From Notoacmeibacter sp. MSK16QG-6 (GTDB lineage Bacteria > Pseudomonadota > Alphaproteobacteria > Rhizobiales > Rhizobiaceae), in NCBI RefSeq assembly GCF_024158145.1, contig NZ_JAMYXM010000001.1, forward strand, positions 744,001-808,000: 64,000 nucleotides of DNA, given 5' to 3'. Made by a program: the position numbers and the translations under genes. Below the pieces are notes generated by a model. The model did no database searches. It worked only from the letters and a program-made list of their open reading frames with translations, and was not told where the DNA came from. Of the stretch, positions 48,446 through 57,300 are shown piece after piece (position 1 is the first letter of the stretch; each line of letters begins with the position of its first letter).

Positions 48446-51400
48446 TTATAACTCGATCAGGTCCAGCCCGTCTCCAAGGGTTTCCTTCGCTGCTTCGACC
48501 ACCGCCTTGTGGTGGGTGAACAGGATCGGCTGAATGGCGGAAGACACATCCGCCATCGCCTTTAGTCCCGCCTGTGTCCTCGCATCGTCAAAGCTGGCAA
48601 AGAGATCATCGCCGATAAAAGGCGGTAGATCGGCGCGTTCGGAGCGCTCTTTCAGCCACGCCAGCCGCAGCGCCAGATAGAGCTGGTCCCGCGTCCCCTC
48701 CGATAATGTATCTCCCACCGGCATTTTCGTGCCGTCGGCGCGCTGGACCAGCAGAATTGGCTTGCCGTCACCGTCCAGATCCTCGGCCAGACCAGAAAAG
48801 GCGCCCGCCGTCAGCGTCTGAAACAGCCGACCAGCCTGATCCAGCGTCGTGTTAGGAACGGATTTGGCGTAACGCTCCATCGCAGCATCCAGAAGAATCG
48901 ATGCGGCACGCAGCCGACCCCATTCACGCGCCGCGCTTTCCATACGCTCCTCGGCGGCCTGTCGGTGGAAGGCGGCAAGTTCCGAGCCCCTACGTTTGCT
49001 TAGCGCATCCCTTCGTTCGGCGAGCCGCCCTGCCTCCAGCCGATGACGCTCCCGCTCGCCCTCGGCGATGCTTTTCTCGTCTTCGATCCGCATCAACTCG
49101 TCGCGCGTGCTTATTTCATCTGTTTCATGGACGGATTGGCGTACTTCATTTTCAGAGAGGCCATCCGCCAGGTCGGCAAAGCGCTGCTGTTCTTCGACGA
49201 GCGTTTCGGCCGCGCGTTCCCGTTGCCTCAGCCGGTTCGCGACCAATGTCAGATCGGAATCGTCAGGCAAGAGCGCTGCACATTCACCAAGCACCTTATC
49301 CACGAGCCTGACACGCGCCTGCGCTTCAGTCAGCGTTTCGGACGCCTCGCCGCGTTCGGAACGCAGCTCCGCTGCTCGTTTGGCAAGGCTCGTCGCCTCT
49401 TCGCAGCGGTCCCGTAACCGGCCTACAGCTGTGCCGAGCGGATCGTCAATTGCGGATGGCATGAGCCGGCCGATCAATTCGCGAGCCTCGCGCCGAAACG
49501 TATCGCTCTTCGTTTCGATCCCGATCAGGCGACGCTCCGTTTCGGCAGCCTTGGCGCGAATTTCCGAGAGGTTGTTCAACCCCTGGAGAATGGCGAATAC
49601 CGTTTCGGGCGACATATCGTCCGGCAGCGAAAACCCTTTCAGCGCGGTTTTCAGCTTGCTGCTCAGCGTTTCAATCTCGCCAGAGAGACGTTGATATTCA
49701 CTCTCGGCGTGCCGATAGGACTTGCGGTGCTCGGCGAGAACGGCACGCGCCGTCTGCCGCGCCTGATCCACCTGTTTCAATTCGTCGATTTGGACAGTTA
49801 CGGCTCGCCATAAAACATCTGAGGACAAGGCCGACGCGTTTGCGACCTCCAGCGCCGCAGCCAGTTCGAGCAGGGCTCCCCGGTGCTCTTCGGCGCGTGT
49901 GATCGTGGCACCGGCATCGTCCTGCCGAACCAATGCAGCGGCAGATACGTCACGCAACGAGCGGAGCCGTCCCAGCCAGTTGGCGGCGCGACCGGGTAGG
50001 GGCGGCTTGTCGGAAAGAAGAGAAAAGAGCGCTGACCACTCATTTCGCCAAGTCGCCATCGTTTCGTGAGATGCATCCATTTTCCGAGCAGTCTCGGCAT
50101 ACTGCCGGTCGAGCTTCGCCCGCTCGACCCTATCTCTCTGACGGCTGGCGATCCGCTCGGCATCATCGATCAAACGGTCGGCGATACGGTCGGCCACGCC
50201 GACCTTATCTAGCGTCTCCGGCCAGTTTCCCTTGCCTTCACGAAATTCCGAAAGACCCGCATCACGACTTTGCCTTGCCCTCTGCAAATCCGCACGATCC
50301 GGCAATTCACCGGCTGAGCCGTCATTCTCCGTGGCTTGATCGTGGTGTTTCATTGCCTCCGACATTTCCGCCAGTAGGCTCTCCAGCCGGCTTCGCTCCG
50401 TCGCCAGAGCCGTGTGACGTGCGATCGCTTTCTCGACTTCATCGTCGGACGGCCAGGCGAGCTCGATCTTGGCCGATAATTCCGCGACGGGCGGGTCGAG
50501 CCGAAGAGCCTCAGCGTCTGCCTCCATCGCCGAACGCCGCCCTTCCTCTCTCTGTTGGAAAGCTGCGGCGAGAGGATCGAGAACGGACGCCAGGCTGGAG
50601 GTCAGTTGAAGGCAGCGGTGCAGATCGGGCCTGTCCTTATCGCCGTCACCTTCGCCCTCGCCATTCATGCGCTCTGCAAGATCAACCATTTCTTCGGAGC
50701 GGTTTTGACGGGTCGCCAGAAGATTTTGCAATCGCAAGGCCTGCTGGTTCAGATGGGTGCGCTCGGCAATGGACGGTAGTGCTCCGCTCTGGGCTTCTCC
50801 TCCAGGATCGAGTTCACTCCACCATCGCATCTCCTCAGCCTTCTGCGCGGTCAGCCGCTCCTTCAATTTTGGGATATCGGTCTGCCACTCCCGAAAGGCT
50901 CCAAGACTTTCGGCCAGTTCCTTGACCGCCGGCATAGCGGCGACAAGCGCCTCGTCCGGCGTGTACCGGTCCAGTTGCTCGCCAAGCCGCTTATGGTGGG
51001 CCTCAACCCCGACCAGCGTTCGGGCAGCCTCTTCCTTTTCGGACAATGCATTTTCGATACGCTCGGCGAAGCTTTGGGAGAGATCGGAAAGATCATCGAA
51101 TTCGGTAAGGTTTTGCCGCGCTTCGTCCAGATGCCACAGAGCTGGGCGGAGCTGGATCTGCCGGCTCAAGGCGCGATGGCGCTGATCCAGCAATGCCAGC
51201 TTCTGGCGTATTTCATCTTGCGCCGCGGCGTTATCCCGAATTGCCGTTTCGTTATCCCGCCATTCCTTCGCACTGAGCACGCTTTCCGTGTCACGCTCCT
51301 GTTCACGGGCGGCGTCTCTTTCGGATCGCGCGGTCGCGAAGCGGCTCTTTCTCGATCGCGGCGTGAAAATGTCGTCGGCTTCGGAATCGAGCTTCGTCTG

Positions 51401-51907
51401 GAGGCGGCGCAACCCAACCAGGCCGGACGCCGCCGCCAGAAGACTCCCACCGAGATCGGCATCCGTTTCGCCGGACAGCACGGCACCGCCCTGCCGGAGG
51501 GTTTCGGCGTCGAGGCCGTGTTCGCGAATGAACCGTTCGCGGTTGAGCCCGCCGAGAAATGCATCCAGCGCGTCCTCCGGCAGCACGTCACCAGTTTCCG
51601 GATCGCTCAATGCCGCCTTGTTCGCCTTGCGGCGGACGAACGCGATGGACTGGCCGTCCTTGCGCTGCAATTGTCCGCCAAGGCGTAGTTCCGGCAAACG
51701 AAAGCGGAAATCGACAGGGCGAAGGCGCGCCTTTCCGGTGTAGCGTTGCGGAAAATCATAGAGAAGGTCGCCGATCGCCTGCAGGGCCGTCGATTTGCCG
51801 GCTTCGTTCGGGCCGTAGATCAAATGAATCGCGGCGCCCGGCCGAAATCCAATTCGCCGGTCCTCGAAATTTCCGTAGGCGATCAGGTCCAGATAACGGA
51901 TATGCAT
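48446..51907 (-). CDS. YhaN-like AAA ATPase, Rad50/SbcC-type
   Basis: From ATG 51907 the 1153-residue protein has the Rad50/SMC layout: Walker A GPNEAGKST (about residues 34-42), long coiled-coil arms over about 180-1000, and a C-terminal half-ATPase with the signature SEGTRDQLYLALRLAWL and the Walker B-like region PPFIGDDLFASFDDART. It matches the YhaN family, partner of YhaO, which resembles SbcCD but is distinct. The pair likely tethers or processes DNA ends at breaks. The start codon lies 7 bp after the yhaO stop. A longer frame into yhaO is rejected. Confidence 0.85.
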   Translation of the reverse strand: MHIRYLDLIAYGNFEDRRIGFRPGAAIHLIYGPNEAGKSTALQAIGDLLYDFPQRYTGKARLRPVDFRFRLPELRLGGQLQRKDGQSIAFVRRKANKAALSDPETGDVLPEDALDAFLGGLNRERFIREHGLDAETLRQGGAVLSGETDADLGGSLLAAASGLVGLRRLQTKLDSEADDIFTPRSRKSRFATARSERDAAREQERDTESVLSAKEWRDNETAIRDNAAAQDEIRQKLALLDQRHRALSRQIQLRPALWHLDEARQNLTEFDDLSDLSQSFAERIENALSEKEEAARTLVGVEAHHKRLGEQLDRYTPDEALVAAMPAVKELAESLGAFREWQTDIPKLKERLTAQKAEEMRWWSELDPGGEAQSGALPSIAERTHLNQQALRLQNLLATRQNRSEEMVDLAERMNGEGEGDGDKDRPDLHRCLQLTSSLASVLDPLAAAFQQREEGRRSAMEADAEALRLDPPVAELSAKIELAWPSDDEVEKAIARHTALATERSRLESLLAEMSEAMKHHDQATENDGSAGELPDRADLQRARQSRDAGLSEFREGKGNWPETLDKVGVADRIADRLIDDAERIASRQRDRVERAKLDRQYAETARKMDASHETMATWRNEWSALFSLLSDKPPLPGRAANWLGRLRSLRDVSAAALVRQDDAGATITRAEEHRGALLELAAALEVANASALSSDVLWRAVTVQIDELKQVDQARQTARAVLAEHRKSYRHAESEYQRLSGEIETLSSKLKTALKGFSLPDDMSPETVFAILQGLNNLSEIRAKAAETERRLIGIETKSDTFRREARELIGRLMPSAIDDPLGTAVGRLRDRCEEATSLAKRAAELRSERGEASETLTEAQARVRLVDKVLGECAALLPDDSDLTLVANRLRQRERAAETLVEEQQRFADLADGLSENEVRQSVHETDEISTRDELMRIEDEKSIAEGERERHRLEAGRLAERRDALSKRRGSELAAFHRQAAEERMESAAREWGRLRAASILLDAAMERYAKSVPNTTLDQAGRLFQTLTAGAFSGLAEDLDGDGKPILLVQRADGTKMPVGDTLSEGTRDQLYLALRLAWLKERSERADLPPFIGDDLFASFDDARTQAGLKAMADVSSAIQPILFTHHKAVVEAAKETLGDGLDLIEL

Positions 51908-51914
51908 ACCGGCC

Positions 51915-53153
51915 CTATTCTTCCTCAGCCCGTGCGAGCAATGTTGCACGGGCTTCAGCGAGAATGGCGCCGGTCTCGGTTTGAAAGTGGTCGGCGCCAC
52001 CCGTCATGTGACGGCCAATCTGCGCCATGGCTTCAGCGATCTTGTCTTGTACATCCGGGTCGGCGGCAGCAGAGGACAGTAGCGTTTCAAGGTCGAACCC
52101 GTCTTCCGCCAAACGGTCGGTATGTCTGCCGGTGGCCGGTGCGCTGCGCAATACGACCTTCTCGATACGAATATCGTCTCGCTGCCGATCCGCGGCCGCC
52201 TGCGCTTCTGCTGTCCGATTATCATTGCCCATAGCGACGAGCGCGTCGTGGATCGACCCTTTACCGGAAATCACGATCCGTGCCGCATGCACTGCTTCTG
52301 ACTTCTGCTCGACAGCGTCGGCAAAGCGTTCGCTCAGTCTGCTCCACAGATCGGGAACGTCTTCCATCCCATCGATATCGATTGCAATCTGAAAAAACCG
52401 CCCGCCATCGACGATAAGGCGTTCCGCCGCGCCGATGATGCGCCCATCCTCGACCGTGACCGATACTGCGCCCTTGCCGCCCTGCTCGCGGATCGAGCGG
52501 CCCTGAAGATTGCCCGGATAAACGATCATCGGGTCGCTTTCGCTCACCATTTCGAAGGCATGGCTATGGCCAAGCGCCCAATAATCGTAGCCGCGTGCGA
52601 CGAGATCGGCCGGTGTACACGGCGCATAGCTGCCATGGCCCGGTCGTCCGTCGAGAGATGTGTGGAGAAGGCCGATATTGAACCATCCCGCACGTGGCGG
52701 CGGATAGCGACTTGCCAGATTTTCCGGGCAGGATCGCTCCGCAAAACCCTGCCCGTGGATGGCGACCCTCAGTTCGTCAAGTTCGACCGTCTCCGGTGCC
52801 TCGGTCGAAAACTCCTTCACATTGTCTGGAAGGGTGATTTCGCGTCGCACGATACTCAGCGCATCGTGATTGCCACGAAGTGTGAAAACGGGAATATCTT
52901 CACGCGCCAGACGCGCCATTTGCGAAGCGAAATCCAGCCCCGTCGACAAATCCTGCCATTCGCCGTCGTAAATATCGCCTGCCAGAAGTAGAAACGCGGC
53001 TTTCGCCTCTATGGTTCTGTCGACCAAGCGGCCCAGCGCCGTACGAGTCGCCTCTGCAAAATGCCGCGCGGTCGCCTCATCACGGGTGGCGAGACCGTGA
53101 AATCGGGTGCCGAGATGAAGATCGGCTGCGTGGATGAATGTGAAGCGCGACAA
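51915..53153 (-). CDS. YhaO-like metallophosphoesterase, Mre11/SbcD-type
   Basis: The 412-residue protein is a calcineurin-like nuclease of the Mre11/SbcD/YhaO group. Metal-ligand motifs are complete: DLHLG at residues 11-15, GDIYDGEW near 59, RGNHDAL near 95, LHTSLDGRPGH near 168 and GHSHA near 200. A C-terminal capping region follows. It is encoded immediately upstream of the YhaN ATPase, forming a Mre11-Rad50-like nuclease pair. Start ATG 53153. Confidence 0.88.
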   Translation of the reverse strand: MSRFTFIHAADLHLGTRFHGLATRDEATARHFAEATRTALGRLVDRTIEAKAAFLLLAGDIYDGEWQDLSTGLDFASQMARLAREDIPVFTLRGNHDALSIVRREITLPDNVKEFSTEAPETVELDELRVAIHGQGFAERSCPENLASRYPPPRAGWFNIGLLHTSLDGRPGHGSYAPCTPADLVARGYDYWALGHSHAFEMVSESDPMIVYPGNLQGRSIREQGGKGAVSVTVEDGRIIGAAERLIVDGGRFFQIAIDIDGMEDVPDLWSRLSERFADAVEQKSEAVHAARIVISGKGSIHDALVAMGNDNRTAEAQAAADRQRDDIRIEKVVLRSAPATGRHTDRLAEDGFDLETLLSSAAADPDVQDKIAEAMAQIGRHMTGGADHFQTETGAILAEARATLLARAEEE

Positions 53154-53297
53154 AACTGAACCTAACGGACGAATCGGCAGGACAGAGTGCCACGTCAGGC
53201 AAGGCGCTTAAAAGGCGATGACCGATCCATGCACATGAGATTGGCATGATAGAGAGCGGGCGGTCCGATAACCAATAGAACGAATTGTAAATGAAGA

Positions 53298-53374
53298 TGG
53301 TACGGTCGGGTGGAGTTGAACCACCGACCTCAGGAGCCACAATCCTGCGCTCTAACCAACTGAGCTACGACCGC
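53298..53374 (-). tRNA. tRNA-His (GTG)
   Basis: The 77-base minus-strand gene folds as a cloverleaf: acceptor GCGGTCG / CGACCGT with a G1-U72 pair, D stem GCTC / GAGC, anticodon stem CAGGA / TCCTG with loop TTGTGGC giving anticodon GTG, T stem GGTGG / CCACC with TTCAACT loop, then discriminator A73 and an encoded CCA. The base before G1 is T, so no G-1 is encoded. A73 and absence of G-1 are features of the alphaproteobacterial tRNA-His group. Confidence 0.95.
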
Positions 53375-53477
53375 ACATAGCCGGGCGCAAACGCTTCCGG
53401 CGAAGGCTCCATACAGCCGCGCGCCCTGCCTTTCAAGGGCGAAGATCGTATCGCAGCAATCATTTGTGGCCGCAAAG

Positions 53478-53510
53478 AAAAACCGCCATCTCGGAGGAGA
53501 CGGCGGTTTT
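53478..53510 (-). terminator. intrinsic terminator of the phasin gene
   Basis: ACCGCC / GGCGGT with an inner TCTC / GAGA stem and GGAG loop forms a hairpin, flanked by a T-rich run on the minus strand (TTTTCTTT). It lies 32 bp after the phasin stop. Confidence 0.85.
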
Positions 53511-53541
53511 CGATCATTTGTAGCAGTACAATCCTGAGCGT

Positions 53542-54078
53542 TTAGCTCGTCATGCCGTCCACGGCCTTGCTGAACGCCTGACGGGCCGGCTTGGAGACTT
53601 CTTCCACTGCGCCGCTCGTTACACTCTGCATTTCCTTGGCCTGGGCGATATTCATCTCGGCCTGCTGACGCAGGAAGGCAGTTTGAATTTCCAGGAATTC
53701 GCTGATCGAGTTGACGCCCATCAGACGCTCGACGTGGTCGAAAGCGGCCTGGGACTGCTGACGGGCATTTTCGATGCTCTTCTTGGAAACAGTCTGGACC
53801 GCCGAACGGACAGTTTCGACAGACTCTTCCATAGCCTTTTGATTTTCTTCGGCCTGCGACTTCATTTTCGCGTACGCCTCCTGCGTCTGGGCCATGCCCT
53901 TCTCGGCGAAGCTGCGGAACTGTTCGGAAACAGCCTCCGGATTAAAGCTCGCCATTGCCGCCGTCGCAGCATCGTTCATCTGCGTCGTTGCGGCTTCAAC
54001 GGTCTTTTTGGCGGCTTCGGGAGCCTCATCCGCTGCATTGGTATTTGTCGAACCGGTTTTCGTGGTTGAACGGGCCAT
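53542..54078 (-). CDS. phasin family protein
   Basis: From ATG 54078 the product is 178 residues, mainly one long amphipathic helix with Lys/Ala-rich start, FNPEAVSEQFRSFAEKG, and HVERLMGVNSISEFLEIQTAFLRQQAEMN, which matches the phasin (TIGR01841) pattern. Phasins coat polyhydroxyalkanoate granules. A frame to 54114 adds 12 residues without support. Two promoters are visible upstream, an EcfG type and a sigma70 type overlapped by TGCA-type palindromes. No phaC or phaR gene is in the window. Confidence 0.88.
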   Translation of the reverse strand: MARSTTKTGSTNTNAADEAPEAAKKTVEAATTQMNDAATAAMASFNPEAVSEQFRSFAEKGMAQTQEAYAKMKSQAEENQKAMEESVETVRSAVQTVSKKSIENARQQSQAAFDHVERLMGVNSISEFLEIQTAFLRQQAEMNIAQAKEMQSVTSGAVEEVSKPARQAFSKAVDGMTS

Positions 54079-54125
54079 GAGATAAATCTCCTTCCTCTTC
54101 AATTGCCTACGCACCGCCCTTGTTC

Positions 54126-54150
54126 AACGGCGGGTGCGCTACGTTGTTCC
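54126..54150 (-). promoter_or_regulatory. EcfG (general stress) promoter of the phasin gene
   Basis: On the minus strand GGAAC (54150-54146), 16 bases, CGTT (54129-54126) is a perfect EcfG consensus. Transcription would start near 54118, about 40 bases before the phasin ATG. Confidence 0.8.
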
Positions 54151-54161
54151 TGTTGGACCAG

Positions 54162-54190
54162 TATATAGCCCATCGCTTATTGCATTGCAA
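54162..54190 (-). promoter_or_regulatory. sigma70-like promoter of the phasin gene
   Basis: On the minus strand TTGCAA (54190-54185) is followed after 17 bases by TATATA (54167-54162). It is a fair match to -35 and -10 consensus. The -35 lies inside the right half of a TGCA palindrome, so a repressor bound there would block RNA polymerase. Confidence 0.5.
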
Positions 54191-54211
54191 CATTTATTTT
54201 GCACTGCACAA
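54180..54211. promoter_or_regulatory. tandem TGCA-type palindromes, candidate PhaR/AniA operators
   Basis: TTGCATTGCAA at 54180-54190 is a perfect palindrome around a central T, and TTGCACTGCACAA at 54199-54211 is a near copy. TGC-rich palindromes of this kind are bound by the PHA-responsive repressor PhaR ahead of phasin genes in several Alphaproteobacteria. Their overlap with the sigma70-like -35 fits that role, but the regulator gene is not here. Confidence 0.5.
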
Positions 54212-54250
54212 TTTGGATTGTTAACCGTGGCTTCCGACAGTCGATGGTAG

Positions 54251-54300
54251 CCAGTTTACGTGACGGTCGTGCTTTGATTAATTAATGAAGTGTAAACTGG
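54251..54300. repeat. inverted repeat upstream of the PdhS-like gene
   Basis: CCAGTTTAC (54251-54259) and GTAAACTGG (54292-54300) form a perfect 9-bp inverted repeat separated by 32 bases that contain the palindrome ATTAATTAAT (54277-54286). It ends 30 bp before the kinase start codon, so it could be a bipartite operator or a leader hairpin. Confidence 0.5.
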
Positions 54301-54330
54301 GCCACGCGCGCCGCCCAAGCAGGACAATTC

Positions 54331-57300
54331 ATGCGCCTATACCCCTTCATCGATATCGCGACGCTGCCGGAAGTGCGTGAAAGCTTCTCTAAGGGGGATG
54401 CTTTGGCGGTCTTGAGCGAGGATGCAACCGGTATCCTGTGGGTCAATGGGCCAGGCGCCTCGTTTTTCGGCTCTAAGGCGATTGAGGACTGGATCGGTGA
54501 GGCTGCGCCTCTGCTGCCGCAGGCCCGGCGGCAATTACTGGCTGGTGCCGGCAAGTCGGCGCCCCGCCCGCTTCTGTTGCGGACGGATCGTGGTGTGGCG
54601 CAGCGTCAGATCGCGGTCAAAGCCCGCCAGATCGCCTTACCCGATGGCAGCCAGGGCGTTCTTATCATCGCTCCGGGCGACGGCGAGCAGGGAGCCCTAT
54701 CCGGTTTTTCGGACGACAAGGCAGTCGCGGCGCTTCTGGACGAGACCGGTGCACGCATTGTCGGCGATAAAAGACTCGACGAAATCGATCCCTCGCCAGA
54801 GGATCTTCTGGTTATGCGGAGCCGGCTCGACCGCGAAGGCGCAGCCTCCGTCAAACAGCGCATCCAGACCGCGGAGGGGCTCGTACCGGCTGCGCTCGGC
54901 GATCTGGGGGGCGAGCCGAAGCGATTCATCCTTTTCATGTTTCTCGAGCCGGTCGCCGACACTCAAATGGCCGAAGCAGAGCCGGTGGATTCTGAACAAT
55001 CGGCATTGCGGTTCATCTGGGAAACCGACGCTGAAGGCCGCTTCACGATCATTTCGGAGCCCTTCAAACAAATAGCAGGAATGACCGCAGCTGTTGAGCA
55101 ACGCGCCTTCGCTGAAGTCATGGCGCGCCTCGGTCTCGACCCGGACAAGCGCCTTTCATCTCTGATGGACCGGCAGGAGACCTGGTCTGGCCGGACTGTT
55201 TCCTGGCCAATTGCGGGAACCGCAGAGGCTATACCGACCGATTTGGCGGCACTGCCGCTCTACGACAGGGAACGCCGCTTTCTCGGCTATCGGGGGTATG
55301 GTGTGGCGCACCTGAATGAGATTGCGCCCGACGCCACAGGACGGGGATTGATGTTCGCCGAAGGGTGGCCAGACCAGAGCGAGCAGATAGCGGATAGCGA
55401 ACCCCCTATTTCCACTGGGAAACACACCGAGGAAATATCGGCTTCGGACGTTCTGTTCGAGCCACCCGCCCTGACTCCATCGCCATTGAGACGACGCACG
55501 GATCGCCCGGATACCCGCCGGACGCGCAAGGCGCTAACCGATGCGGAAACGCTGGCGTTCCAAAGCATTGGTGAGCGTTTACGTGAAGATAGTGAGAGTG
55601 GCGCGGGCTCAACCGACATAGAAGAAGTGAACCCTACCGACACTGTTGCGGGGGACATACCCTCCTCCCCCGCAACTTCAGAGGAAGGGGATGTTTCTGC
55701 TCTTCCGGACAATGCGCGAACCGCCGAATTCGTCGACGCCGTATCGGAGCCGTCGTCAAAGGCTGTGAGGGACGATCAGCCAGAAGGGTTGGATGACGAG
55801 AATGCGCGGCTCGCAATAGAGTCGATGGGATGGCGGCGAAGCAATAAGCCTGCCCCAGCGCTTGCGGCTCGGCTGGCCGCCTTACCGAACCGTCGTAGCC
55901 AAGAGAACGAAGCCGAAGAAATCGACCACGGCATTTCGCTTCAGGCGCCTCAAGAGCCACTTCAGGAAGGCGTTACAGGCGAACCGGATAAACCCGACCC
56001 GTCCGACACCGAGTTGGAGCCCCAACGTATCCCGGATCAAGTCGAAAGCGTATCCGACGAACTAGCGGAATCCGATTCATCCGGATGGAGCACTGGCGGT
56101 GTCCTCGGCGAGCCAGAACAGGCCGATGATGAGGCTGTCGACGCCCTGGACGGCGGAATCACCGAATACGCAGACCCTGAGCGGTCGCGCGACGATGCGA
56201 ATGAAGATGAGCCTAATGAGGTCGCCGAAGACCGCGAAACGGCTATTGAAGCTCCTTCCGTACCGCGAAGCACGCATCTAACGCCGTCGGCTCTTGCCTT
56301 TCTGCCACTGCCGTCGCTCGTGCTGGACCGGGGCCGGATCGCCTATGCGTCCCGCGCCCTCCTCGACCTGACCGGTTATCACGATGTGGCTGCCATGGAG
56401 AGCGCGGGCGGTTTTGCCTCCTTATTCGGCGAGCACGAATCGTCAGTCGATGAACGCCTGGAAGGTCCACCGCTTCGGATCGTCAAAGCCGATGGCTCGA
56501 TAGCGCCCGTCAACGCACAGATGCAGGCGATCGGATGGAATGGCGCGAGCGCGCTTCTCTTCGCCTTCTCTTCTGCCGAAATCGAAGATGCGGCGGCCCA
56601 GCCGCAACCGATAGCGGTCTCCGAAGATGGGGACACCAACGCCGGCCTGCTGTCTGAAGCAGATGCGGCCAACCGCGCCGAAGAACTGGCGGAGCCGCTG
56701 CGTCAGCATGTCAATGAGCTTACGGCAATTCTGGATACGGCAACCGACGGCGTTGTGATCCTTACGCCCGAAGGCGATGTCCGGTCGGTGAACCGATCCG
56801 GCGAAGCCCTGTTCGGCGAAGACTCGGAAGCTTTGCAGAACCGCCCATTCCGTCAACTTTTCGCCTATGAAAGCCGCCTGACGATCGACAGCTATCTGGC
56901 TTCATTGCGCGAGAGCGAGATGGCTAGCGTCCTCAATGACGGGCGCGAAGTGATCGGCAAGGAAAAGGGCGGCGGCTTCATTCCGCTTTTCATTACCTTG
57001 GGAAAACTGCCGGCCGATAGCGGTTATTGCGTGGTTTTACGCGACATAACGCCTTGGAAACGCGTCGAGAACGAGCTGCGCCAGGCTCGCCGCGCAGCCG
57101 AGGACGCCTCGGCCCAAAAAACTGAATTTCTCGCGCGTGTCAGTCATGAAGTCCGCACCCCGCTGAACGCGATCATCGGCTTTTCGGAACTTATGATCTC
57201 CGAGCGGTTCGGTCCGGTCGGCAATCCCCGTTATCGCGATTATCTGCGTGACATTCAAAAATCAGGCAATCACGTCCTCGATCTGGTGAACGACCTGTTG

